A stretch of DNA of 41,887 nucleotides. Source: an uncultured Verrucomicrobiales bacterium (GTDB lineage: Bacteria; Verrucomicrobiota; Verrucomicrobiia; Verrucomicrobiales; Akkermansiaceae). Positions 32,186 to 40,139 of this stretch are shown one piece after another. The DNA is taken from assembly GCA_937934595.1 (NCBI GenBank), contig CALGZA010000045.1, positions 1-41,887 on the forward strand, in the 5' to 3' direction. Every line of letters begins with the position of its first letter. Positions within the stretch are counted from its first letter, which is position 1. A program made the position numbers and the translations under genes. The notes below the pieces were generated by a model. That model had not been told where the DNA came from. It saw nothing but the letters and a program-made list of their open reading frames with translations, and made no database searches.

Positions 32186-32419
32186 GATTTTGAATATAGT
32201 GATGTGTTCATTGGTATAGCGTTGTATAAAGTATTTTTAGAAAAAATGACTCACGCAGGGGTGTGGATAAAACCCAGGTTATGTGAATACACAACTCTAA
32301 TTTTGCAGAAATGCTTTTTTTTTCTGCGGATCTTCTCTTCAAAGATTTTTGATGTTTTAAGGGGATGAATCACGTCTTCTATTTATGTGTGGGAGGAGTG
32401 TGAATCACGATGGATTTCA
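32186..32419. other. Intergenic region between protease and TPR gene
   Basis: The 234 nt hold the probable promoter of the M6 protease gene (reading leftwards). They also carry a perfect DnaA-box-like TGTGGATAA at 32272-32280 and a hairpin GCAGAAA/TTTCTGC (32305-32327) with T-rich loop. No gene is seen. Confidence 0.45.
32272..32280 (-). promoter_or_regulatory. DnaA-box consensus match
   Basis: TGTGGATAA is the reverse complement of the consensus TTATCCACA. The match is exact and intergenic, but isolated. It could be a DnaA-regulated promoter or titration site, or chance. Confidence 0.3.
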
Positions 32420-32902
32420 TTACTTTTCAGCCAGTTGCGTGGGCTCTTGGTGCTTTTTTGATTTTAGGCTGATTTTGTCTAATTTTTTTTGGTATTTTAG
32501 TGCGAGTTCCTTGTTGTCTGTTAAATTATAGATATGGGTGAGTTCTTTGTAGGCATCTATTTCTTTTGGGTAGAAATGGATTATTTTTTTGTATTCAAGG
32601 ATGGCGTCATCGTAGCGGGTCTCTTTTGCGTAGCGGCGAGCTAGTCTGAAGGTTAGTGGGGGTTTTTTGAATTTCTGATCTGGGTAGATTACTGTGGTAA
32701 ATACTCTGCTAAAGAAGGCTGAGAGGGGGTTAATGATTTCTGTGTGAGTTAATATGATGGTAAAGAGAATGGCTGAGAATCCGAAGAATGCTAAGTATCC
32801 TGACAACACGTCTTTGATTATGGCTGCTGCTATAAGGATTGCTATGCCAATGGCAAAAGATACAGTAGCTAAAGAGTAGCGGAAGATGGTTGTTTTCTTC
32901 AT
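32420..32902 (-). CDS. Small membrane protein with TPR-like helices
   Basis: The 160-residue product starts with two hydrophobic helices (about 12-30 and 35-52: SLATVSFAIGIAILIAAAI, YLAFFGFSAILFTIIL). A soluble part follows, with a TPR-like repeat around 90-140 (RYAKETRYDDAILEYKKIIHFYPKEIDAYKELTHIY). TPRs mediate protein contacts. No catalytic motif is present. It lies 55 nt after the sulfatase gene on the same strand, so the two may be co-transcribed. Function unknown. Confidence 0.72.
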   Translation of the reverse strand: MKKTTIFRYSLATVSFAIGIAILIAAAIIKDVLSGYLAFFGFSAILFTIILTHTEIINPLSAFFSRVFTTVIYPDQKFKKPPLTFRLARRYAKETRYDDAILEYKKIIHFYPKEIDAYKELTHIYNLTDNKELALKYQKKLDKISLKSKKHQEPTQLAEK

Positions 32903-32957
32903 GACGTGTTTTTATTTAGCTGTTTATGGTTTATTGTTGATGGGTTGTTACGTAGGT

Positions 32958-34715
32958 TTAGAGAGCTTCTACTTCTGTGAAGTAGGCTCCGCCTGATTCG
33001 CCGTTTTTGTTGTAGAGTTTTGTGATGAGTTGGGTAGGGCCTTTAGGTAGGTTGATTTCAAAGACGACGGCTTTACTGTTTGGTTTTACTTGCTGTTCGA
33101 TAGTTTTACCTGCGATGTTTATGGATGCTTTAGTGGCGATGAGTGGTTTATTAGCTTCTTTTGGGAACTGGCGGAGTGTGATGCGGTAGCGACCGGTTTG
33201 TTTTACTTCTAGGATCCAGGGGGCTGTGACTTTAGGGAGTTTTTTGATGATGTTGAAATGCCATGGTGGGTTACCTTGTGGCATATACCAGTCTTGTGAG
33301 CAGAGTGTGGTGGGGTTGTCATCTGGGTTACCGATGTCTATGCTGACTGGTGTTAGGCGTGGTGAGATTTTTTTCCAGAATGGGTCATAGAGTTTACGTA
33401 GTTTTGCGACTATTTCTGGGTGTTGGGCAGCGATGTTTTTGCTTTGTGTGGGGTCTGTTATGATATTAAATAGGCGTTCATGTCCTGAGTTAACGAGTCT
33501 CCATTGTTTGGTGATGACGACTGAGAATTCTCTTGGTTTTGGTGGCATTTTGTTGCCGTAGGGGCCGCCGATGTATTGGAGGACGAGGTGTTGGCGTTTC
33601 CATGTGGTTTTGTTGTTTTTGAGGAGTGGTTTTAGTGAAATGCCGTCTGGACGATATTCTTTTGGTATTTGGATTCGGCAGAGGTCTGCAAGGGTTGGGA
33701 GTATGTCAATGTGTGCTGCTAGGGTGTCTATGTCTTTGCCGCCTGTTAGTTTTCCAGCTGGCCAGTGTATGAAGAGGGGGACGCGGTGTCCGCCATCGTA
33801 GACGGATGATTTGCGTCCTCTCATTCCTGCGTTGTAGCCTTTTACGGGAAGGGAGTCTAGTGGTCCGTAGTGTGGATCCTTTCTGTTTAGCTCGAAACCT
33901 GCGGATGTTCCGTTGTCAGTCATGAAGATGAGGATTGTGTTTTTGGTGAGTTTTAGGGTGTTTAATTTTTCACGGAGTGCTCCGATGTTGTGATCGATGT
34001 TGGCGATCATTCCGTAGAAATTTGGTCTGACTACATTGGGTTTGTCTTTGTATGGGGCTGCCCATTTTTTTGGTACGATGTATGGTGAGTGTGGTGCGTT
34101 TAGGGCGAGGTAGAGGAGGAATGGTTTTGTTTTGTTTTTTTCGATAAATCGGGTTGCTTCTTGGAACCAGACGTCTGTGCAGTATCCTTTGAATGTTTGG
34201 AGTGTTCCGTTTTTTTCGTATGTGTCGTCATAGTAGTCATTTCCCCAGTGGTCTGATGCTTGGCCGATGCCGCCGCATCTGTGCCAGACTGTGTGATGAA
34301 AGCCACGGTCTTGAGGTCTGTGTGGGGCGTTGTCACCGAGGTGCCATTTACCTATCATGGCTGTGTTGTATCCTGCGTCTGCGAAGAGGTTAGCTATTGT
34401 TTTTTCGTCTCTGTGCATCATGGAGCGTCCTGAGCTGGTGCGGAATGCTCCTGTGATTCCGGGGTGATTTCCTGTTAAGAGGGCAGCGCGGGTGGGTGTG
34501 CAGAAGGGGCTTACGTGGAAGTCTGTGAAGCGGATGGATTCTTTGTGGAGATTGTCTAGGTGGGGAGTTTTTAGGGTTGGGTTTCCGTGGCAGCTGAGGT
34601 CGCCGTAGCCTTGGTCATCTGTCATGATGATGATGACGTTAGGTTTTGTGGCTTGGGAGTAGGTGCAGGTGAGGGATAGTATGGCTGTGAGGAGGGTGGT
34701 GAGTAGTTTATTCAT
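32958..34715 (-). CDS. Secreted sulfatase (arylsulfatase family, type I)
   Basis: The 585-residue exported enzyme has a signal peptide (NKLLTTLLTAILSLTCTYSQA). Metal-binding MTDDQGYGDL begins near residue 31. The formylglycine signature is CTPTR with Cys72 in SPFCTPTRAALLTG, followed by MIGKWHLG. Cys72 must be oxidised by a sulfatase-maturating enzyme, not encoded here. The C-terminal part (about 470-585) is an extra beta-rich domain. It cleaves sulfate esters, probably from algal or host polysaccharides; the substrate class cannot be read. It starts 5 nt after the tyrS stop, so it shares that transcript despite the unrelated role. Confidence 0.93.
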   Translation of the reverse strand: MNKLLTTLLTAILSLTCTYSQATKPNVIIIMTDDQGYGDLSCHGNPTLKTPHLDNLHKESIRFTDFHVSPFCTPTRAALLTGNHPGITGAFRTSSGRSMMHRDEKTIANLFADAGYNTAMIGKWHLGDNAPHRPQDRGFHHTVWHRCGGIGQASDHWGNDYYDDTYEKNGTLQTFKGYCTDVWFQEATRFIEKNKTKPFLLYLALNAPHSPYIVPKKWAAPYKDKPNVVRPNFYGMIANIDHNIGALREKLNTLKLTKNTILIFMTDNGTSAGFELNRKDPHYGPLDSLPVKGYNAGMRGRKSSVYDGGHRVPLFIHWPAGKLTGGKDIDTLAAHIDILPTLADLCRIQIPKEYRPDGISLKPLLKNNKTTWKRQHLVLQYIGGPYGNKMPPKPREFSVVITKQWRLVNSGHERLFNIITDPTQSKNIAAQHPEIVAKLRKLYDPFWKKISPRLTPVSIDIGNPDDNPTTLCSQDWYMPQGNPPWHFNIIKKLPKVTAPWILEVKQTGRYRITLRQFPKEANKPLIATKASINIAGKTIEQQVKPNSKAVVFEINLPKGPTQLITKLYNKNGESGGAYFTEVEAL

Positions 34716-34720
34716 TTGGG

Positions 34721-35908
34721 TTATGGGATGAATTTGACGATGTGTTTTTTGCTGAGGCGGAGGATGTCATTTGGTTGTGGTGTGATGGTAGAGTTGGGTT
34801 CTGTGAGTTTGTTTCCGTTTATCTGGATGGCTCCTGGGATGATGCTTTGTTTTTTTATTTCGCTGTTGGATTTGTTGATTTTGAATGTTTCTTTGAAGAT
34901 GTGTGATGTTAGTGTGAGGAGTGTGGGGTTATGGGGGAGTGATGTGATGGAGATCTGGGTGGCGCCTGCGGCGATGTTACCTGAGCTGCGTTCGATGGAG
35001 ATTTGGATGGCTTGTTCTGCTGCTTCTGCGTTGTGGTATCTGGTGGCGATTCTTCTTGCTAGTTCGCGTTTGGCTTCGCGTGGGTCTTGGTTAGTGTCAC
35101 AGGTTTGGCCGAGTAGCATGGTGTAGTATTTGAGCATGAGCTCGTCTGAGATTCCCATGATTTTGTCTATCATGGCGGTAGCTGGTTCGCTGACGCCGAT
35201 GTAGTTATGTGATGATTTAGACATTTTTTTGGTTCCGTCTAGGCCTTCTAGAAGTGGCATGAGGATGACGACTTGTTGGGGCATGCCTTGTTCTTTTTGC
35301 ATATCACGGCCGACGAGGTTATTGAAGAGTTGGTCTGTGCCGCCTAGTTCGACGTCTGCTTTGACCATGACGGAGTCCCATCCTTGCATGATGGGGTATT
35401 GGATCTCGTGAAGGCGAACTTCTGTGCTGTCTGCGATGCGGTTTTTGAAGTCTTCTCGTTGGAGCATTTGTTGGAGTGTGACGCGTGAGTTGAGTTTGAG
35501 TATTTCTTCGTATGTCATTTTACGGAACCAGTCACCGTTGTATACGACTTCTGTTTTTTGAGGGTCTAGTATTTTGAATGCTTGTTCTGTGTATGTTTTG
35601 GCGTTTTCTAGGACTTCTTCTCTGGTGATGGGTGGGCGGGCGGTGGAGCGGCCTGTGGGGTCACCGATGGTGGCGGTGAAGTCACCGATGAGGAGGACGG
35701 CGGTGTGTCCGAGTTCTTGGAACTGTCTGAGTTTTTCGATGGCGACTGTGTGTCCGAGGTGGATGTCTGGAGCGGTGGGGTCGACGCCTAGTTTGATGCG
35801 TAGTGGGCGGTTGAGTGCTAGTTTTTCAGTGAGTTCTTTTTCGCTGAGGACTTTGGCGGTTCCGGAGGTGATTTTTTGTAGTGCTTGGGTGATGGTTTTA
35901 TTGCTCAT
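34721..35908 (-). CDS. tyrS: Tyrosyl-tRNA synthetase
   Basis: This class I synthetase of 395 residues charges tRNA-Tyr. The HIGH-type motif is HLGHT (about 50-54) in GVDPTAPDIHLGHTVAI, and KMSKS lies in DGTKKMSKSSHNYIG (about 228-242). The tRNA-binding S4-like domain is at the C-terminus (GAIQINGNKL...ILRLSKKHIVKF). Short spacing and the DPTAPDIHLGH form are those of the TyrZ subgroup rather than E. coli-like TyrS. It is the first gene of the tyrS-sulfatase-TPR run. The divergent toxin-antitoxin-like pair starts about 140 nt away. Confidence 0.96.
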   Translation of the reverse strand: MSNKTITQALQKITSGTAKVLSEKELTEKLALNRPLRIKLGVDPTAPDIHLGHTVAIEKLRQFQELGHTAVLLIGDFTATIGDPTGRSTARPPITREEVLENAKTYTEQAFKILDPQKTEVVYNGDWFRKMTYEEILKLNSRVTLQQMLQREDFKNRIADSTEVRLHEIQYPIMQGWDSVMVKADVELGGTDQLFNNLVGRDMQKEQGMPQQVVILMPLLEGLDGTKKMSKSSHNYIGVSEPATAMIDKIMGISDELMLKYYTMLLGQTCDTNQDPREAKRELARRIATRYHNAEAAEQAIQISIERSSGNIAAGATQISITSLPHNPTLLTLTSHIFKETFKINKSNSEIKKQSIIPGAIQINGNKLTEPNSTITPQPNDILRLSKKHIVKFIP

Positions 35909-36051
35909 GACGTGGTTTTTAGTAGAGTGATTTTGTTGTTGTGTGAAGCTTTTTACGAATTTTAGGGTTGTGTGTTATGTTGTGTGTGTGGTTTTTTGTG
36001 AGCTTGTTCTTGCTTTACATGGCTGTGCTGGCGAGTTATTGTTTGTGTGGT

Positions 36052-36366
36052 ATGGCGATGGATCATGAGGTTGATATAATTTTAGCAGCAAAGCGTGCGG
36101 GTATAGACCGTATGAGGGAGCGTCAGAGGCGTGTTCATCATGGGATGGCTCTGATGGTGGAGTCTAGGCCGGAGGTGATAGGTGATGCTGTGAAGCGGGT
36201 GAAGGCTAGGTTGGAGGGGTCGGTTGTTGCTAGTAAGGAGATTTATGAGGAGTGGTTGGTTATTTTGGAGAGTTGGCCGATTGAGCGTGTGGTGGCTTTG
36301 TTAAGGGATGATGCGGTTGATGGTGAGCAGTTGCGGGCTTGTGCTCCGTTTGATTTGGAGCGTTAA
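36052..36366 (+). CDS. Putative antitoxin-like partner of nucleotidyltransferase
   Basis: The 104-residue product (MAMDHEVDIILAAKRAG start; ATG 36058 is also possible, and the frame is open to 35968 with a hydrophobic leader I judge non-native) is helix-rich. Its C-terminus, EEWLVILESWPIERVVALLRDDAVDGEQLRACAPF, resembles small proteins that I recall as occurring upstream of nucleotidyltransferase genes, often ending in a LRQ(C/S)SPF motif. It ends 13 nt before the nucleotidyltransferase gene, with TTGGGGT as a possible ribosome site in that gap. The antitoxin role is inference from size and position; no known domain is identified. Confidence 0.55.
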   Translation: MAMDHEVDIILAAKRAGIDRMRERQRRVHHGMALMVESRPEVIGDAVKRVKARLEGSVVASKEIYEEWLVILESWPIERVVALLRDDAVDGEQLRACAPFDLER

Positions 36367-36379
36367 TTGGGGTTGATTG

Positions 36380-36961
36380 ATGTCTGAGGGTAAGGAGTTA
36401 TTTATTGAGGATTTGAAGTTGGCTTTGAGGGCGGCGGCGCTGGCTTATGATAGGCGGAGGTTTGTGATTTTAGGTTCTGCGGCTATTTTGGCGACTCATC
36501 CTGATGCGCCTAGTTTTTTGAGGCTTTCTGCTGATATTGATATGTTTCCTTTGCGTAAGTTAGATACGACAGATTTTCAGTTTGGTGACGAGCAGGTGGG
36601 TCAGGCATCTGAGTTTGAGGTAGAGCATGATTTTTACATAGAGCGGCTGGGTGACTGGACGATGTTATCACAGCCTGATGGGTGGCTGGGGCGCTGTGCT
36701 AAGTATGATACTTCTGTTGAAGTTGATGGTCGTAGGGAGGTGGTGGAGGGGTTTTGTCTTATGCCTTTGGATCTGGCTTATAATAAGCTGGAGGCGGGGA
36801 GGGATAAGGATGTAAATTTTGTAGCTGGGTTGCTTACTGAGGGGATTATTACTCAGGGTGATTTGGAGGGATTTATAGCTGAGGGGTGCCCGCACGAGGA
36901 GTTGATGCCTCGGGTTTTGAGGAATCTGGAGCTGGTTAAGGGTGTGATGAGTTCTTCTTAG
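36380..36961 (+). CDS. DUF6036-type nucleotidyltransferase (toxin-like)
   Basis: The 193-residue product carries the minimal nucleotidyltransferase pattern: FVILGSAAILATHPDAPSFLRLSADIDMFP, with GSA at about 33-35 and D-x-D (ADIDM) about 20 residues further, which is the GSx(n)DxD signature. Downstream LMPLDLAYNKLEAGRDKDVNFV matches the helical end seen in DUF6036 and AbiEii-like proteins, which includes the conserved lysine and a DxxD. Related enzymes are toxins that modify tRNA or other targets. TTG 36377 is an alternative start. Its stop overlaps the convergent purF-type gene by 4 nt. Family knowledge is by resemblance only. Confidence 0.72.
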   Translation: MSEGKELFIEDLKLALRAAALAYDRRRFVILGSAAILATHPDAPSFLRLSADIDMFPLRKLDTTDFQFGDEQVGQASEFEVEHDFYIERLGDWTMLSQPDGWLGRCAKYDTSVEVDGRREVVEGFCLMPLDLAYNKLEAGRDKDVNFVAGLLTEGIITQGDLEGFIAEGCPHEELMPRVLRNLELVKGVMSSS

Positions 36962-38883
36962 ACTGGCAGGTCATAGCTTCTGCCTGTGACGCCATCGAAC
37001 CAGTTTATGTATGCTGCGTTGACTGTGGCTACGCCGCCTGGTGTGGGGTAATTTCCTGTGAAGTACCAGTCACCGCATGGTTTTTCTATGGCGGCGTGGA
37101 GGTTTTCTATGGATTGGAAAATGATTTCTATTTCTCCTTTCCAGTCTATGCCATCTGGAGTGACCATGAGGCTGATTTCTGCGGAGATTTCTTCTGGCGT
37201 GAATGCGCTGTAGATCATTTTGACCATGTTGGAGCGCTCTCTGGCTGGTTTTTTGAGTTCTGCTTTACAGGCTTCGTAGACTTCTGTTAGTATTTGGTAG
37301 TTTCCTGCTTTTTTGTGGAGAGCGACTGCTGCTGAGAATGCGGTGAATTTTCCGAGTTCTGACATGTCTATTCCGTAGCAGTCTGGGTAGCGTATCTGGG
37401 GTGCGGTGGAGCAGATGGTGATTTTACGTGGGTTGGTGCGTGAGAGGATTTTAAGAATGGATTGTTTGAGTGTGGTTCCTCTTACTATTGAGTCGTCTAG
37501 CATGACGAGGACGTCGTCTTCTTTGACGATGCCGTAGGTGATGTCATAGACGTGTGAGACGAGTTGAGCTCTGCCTTTTTCTTGAGAGATGAATGTTCTC
37601 ATTTTGACGTCTTTGTGAGCCATTTTTTCACCTTGAGGCCAGTTTTTTAGGATGAGGTCGTCTAGGAAGTTTTCGTCGATGGTGCCGTTTTTGGCGGCTT
37701 CAAGGAGTTTGGCGCGGACTTCTGTTCTGCGGTGGAGGCGGAGGCCTTCCATGAGTCCGTAGTATGCAGTTTCTGCGGTGTTAGGGATGAATGAGAAGAC
37801 GGCTTTGTCGAAGTTGCCGTCCATTGATTTTAGGACTTGCTGAGTGAGCATGGCGCCCATTTTTTTTCTTTCTTGGTAGATTTCTGGGTCATTACCGCGT
37901 GAGAAGTAGATACGTTCGAATGAGCAGGGTTTGAATTCTTGTGGTTCTGCGAATTGCGATGTGGAGATGTCGCCGTGGTGGTCTACGACGATCATTTGAC
38001 CTGGGTTGAGTTCTTTGACGTTGTTTTGTTCTGCTTCGAAGACGGTCATGAGAGGGACTCGTTCTGATGCGAATGCGATGACTTCATCGTCTATGTAGTA
38101 GTGGCATGGTCTGATGCCTCTTGGGTCGCGCATGACGAACATGTCACCGTTGCCTGTGGCGCCTGAGATGGCGTATCCACCGTCCCAAGGTTGAGCGGAT
38201 TCTGCGACGATTTTATGGAGGTCCATTTCTTCTGAGATGATGGCTGGTATTTCTGTTCCTGGGATGCCTTTGTCTCTGAGTTGGTGGTAGTGGTCTGTGT
38301 GGGCTTCGTCCATGTGGAAGCCGATTTCTTCAAGAACTGTTTGAGTGTCAGTTCCGAATATGGGGTGTTGTCCGCGCTGGATGAGTGTTTGGTTTAGAGA
38401 TCCGGCATTGGTCATGTTGAAGTTGCCTTGGACCATGAGTGTTCGTGTGGGCCAGTTTGAGCGACGGATGTATGGGTGGCATGAGCTGGAGTCAAATTTA
38501 CCGGATGTTCCGTAGCGGAGGTGTCCCATGAGGATTTCGCCGCCGAAGTCGAATTCTGATTTGACGCTTTCTGGGTTATTTTGCTGGAGGTATCCTTTTC
38601 TGGCCATTTTGTTAAAGCTTTTGATTTCTTTATTGAATATGGCTGCGAGTGCGTCTTTGTCAGCGTTTCTTCTTCTGAAGAGGTATTGCTGACCGATGGG
38701 CATGTTTAGTTTACAGCAACCGATTCCGATTCCGTCTTGTCCACGGTTGCGTTGTTTTTCCATTAGGAGGAAGAGTTTGTTGAGGCCCCAGAGTGCGGTT
38801 CCGTATTTTTCGATGTAGTAGGCAATTGGCTTACGTAGTCTGACTACGGCGATTCCGCATTCGTGTTTCAGTGGGTCACTCAT
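36958..38883 (-). CDS. purF: Amidophosphoribosyltransferase, long PurF type
   Basis: PurF starts purine synthesis by making phosphoribosylamine from PRPP and glutamine. The N-terminal glutamine amidotransferase has catalytic Cys9 in HECGIAVV, exposed by removing an eight-residue propeptide, followed by QRNRGQDGIG and HLRYGTSG. The PRPP-binding motif VLVMLDDSIVRGTTLK is near residue 455. The 641-residue length exceeds E. coli PurF (505) and matches the long form seen in Bacteroidota and Verrucomicrobiota. It follows purM by 27 nt, so it belongs to the same purine operon. Confidence 0.92.
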   Translation of the reverse strand: MSDPLKHECGIAVVRLRKPIAYYIEKYGTALWGLNKLFLLMEKQRNRGQDGIGIGCCKLNMPIGQQYLFRRRNADKDALAAIFNKEIKSFNKMARKGYLQQNNPESVKSEFDFGGEILMGHLRYGTSGKFDSSSCHPYIRRSNWPTRTLMVQGNFNMTNAGSLNQTLIQRGQHPIFGTDTQTVLEEIGFHMDEAHTDHYHQLRDKGIPGTEIPAIISEEMDLHKIVAESAQPWDGGYAISGATGNGDMFVMRDPRGIRPCHYYIDDEVIAFASERVPLMTVFEAEQNNVKELNPGQMIVVDHHGDISTSQFAEPQEFKPCSFERIYFSRGNDPEIYQERKKMGAMLTQQVLKSMDGNFDKAVFSFIPNTAETAYYGLMEGLRLHRRTEVRAKLLEAAKNGTIDENFLDDLILKNWPQGEKMAHKDVKMRTFISQEKGRAQLVSHVYDITYGIVKEDDVLVMLDDSIVRGTTLKQSILKILSRTNPRKITICSTAPQIRYPDCYGIDMSELGKFTAFSAAVALHKKAGNYQILTEVYEACKAELKKPARERSNMVKMIYSAFTPEEISAEISLMVTPDGIDWKGEIEIIFQSIENLHAAIEKPCGDWYFTGNYPTPGGVATVNAAYINWFDGVTGRSYDLPV

Positions 38884-38910
38884 GATTTAGGGGTTTTGGT
38901 GTTGTTTTTT

Positions 38911-39921
38911 TTAGCTGGCTGATTTCTCAGAGACTCTGACGCCTTCGTTTGGTGAGACTGATCCTAGGATGTGACCACCTGGTCCAGCTAGAAGGGCTTT
39001 TTCGACGTTTTCTGGGGCTACGATGGCTACCCATCCTATTCCCATGTTGAAGGTGTGGAATTTATCATCTGCGTCTATGAAGTCGAATAGTTTACGCATG
39101 GGTGGGTTGTTCCAGTATGGGATTTCTAGGTCTGCGCCTAGGCCTTGGAAGAGGCGTTCTAGGTTTTCTGGGAGTCCTCCACCGGTGATGTGTGCGTATG
39201 CTTTTGGTGTGATTCCAGCGGCTTTTATGTCTGCTGTGACGTCGTGATAGAGGCGTGTGGGGGCGAGTAGTGCGGTAATTTCTTCTTTGTTGAATAGGTT
39301 TTTGTTTTCTGCAAGTACTCTGCGGATGAGGCTCCATCCGTTGGCGTGTGGGCCGTCTGATGGGTATCCGATGAGGATGTCACCTTGTTTGATGGTGGTG
39401 GGGTCTATGAGGTCTGGTTTTTCGACGCAGCCGATGCAGAATCCTGCGAGTTCGATGACGTCTGTGGGGACGATTCCGGGCATTTCAGCTGTTTCGCCGC
39501 CTGCGAGGATGCAGCCACAGGATTCGAGGTAGTCACACATTCCTGCGATGAGGGCGGTGATCATGGGTTTGTCGAGGGCTGCGATGCCGATGTAGTCTAG
39601 GAACATGAGAGGGTCGCCGCCAGTGGTGATGATGTCATTGACGCTCATGGCGACGAGGTCTTTTCCTGCACCTGAGTATTCACCGTGTTCGAGCTGGACT
39701 TCGAGTTTGGTTCCGACTCCGTCACATCCAGTGACGATGACGGGTTGTTTGTATTCGCTTAGGTCGAATGCTGCAGCGAAAAGTCCGAATGCTCCGTGGA
39801 GCTTACGTTGTTGCTGTGTTCTTCTCACGTGCGTGCCAATGTCACCAACGAGAGCTGCTGCTTCTCGTGTGTCGACTCCAGATTCCTTATAAGTTAGCTT
39901 GCCTGACATAGTCTGTGGCAT
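38911..39921 (-). CDS. purM: Phosphoribosylformylglycinamidine cyclo-ligase
   Basis: PurM (AIR synthetase) closes the imidazole ring in the fifth step of purine synthesis. The 336-residue protein has YKESGVDTREAAALV at the N-terminus, GCDGVGTKLEVQ (about 66), AMSVNDIITTGGDPLMFLDYI (about 90-111), GCILAGGETAEMPG (about 134) and the AYAHITGGGLPENL motif (about 242). Length is normal. It is the promoter-proximal gene of purM-purF. The 218 nt upstream separate it from the divergent ankyrin-transpeptidase gene. Confidence 0.95.
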   Translation of the reverse strand: MPQTMSGKLTYKESGVDTREAAALVGDIGTHVRRTQQQRKLHGAFGLFAAAFDLSEYKQPVIVTGCDGVGTKLEVQLEHGEYSGAGKDLVAMSVNDIITTGGDPLMFLDYIGIAALDKPMITALIAGMCDYLESCGCILAGGETAEMPGIVPTDVIELAGFCIGCVEKPDLIDPTTIKQGDILIGYPSDGPHANGWSLIRRVLAENKNLFNKEEITALLAPTRLYHDVTADIKAAGITPKAYAHITGGGLPENLERLFQGLGADLEIPYWNNPPMRKLFDFIDADDKFHTFNMGIGWVAIVAPENVEKALLAGPGGHILGSVSPNEGVRVSEKSAS

Positions 39922-40095
39922 TGTTGTAACAGTCCGGGGACTGGAGGCAAGCCCTTAGCGAAGAAAATTTTTAGTGTGTCTGGGTGGCTTTTAGGGGTGG
40001 AGGGTTGTGGTGTTTTTTTTGTAATGTTTATGTTTATTAGAGGTTTATGTTTGTTTATTTTGTTAGTAAGATTTGCTGTTGACTGATCAGCGAGG

Positions 40096-40104
40096 TGTGG
40101 ATAA
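40096..40104 (-). promoter_or_regulatory. DnaA-box consensus match
   Basis: TGTGGATAA, an exact reverse-complement match to TTATCCACA, lies 35 nt upstream of the ankyrin-transpeptidase start in the divergent region. Single site; could be chance. A TTGACT at 40078-40083 just upstream could be a -35 element, but no good -10 is spaced from it. Confidence 0.3.
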
Positions 40105-40139
40105 CTGTGAGTTAATCTTAAGTAGATTACTTCCTAGTT

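Noticed and set aside
32272-40104. Replication origin near the DnaA boxes
   Set aside because: Boxes are single and kilobases apart, and the G/T skew does not change sign across the region.
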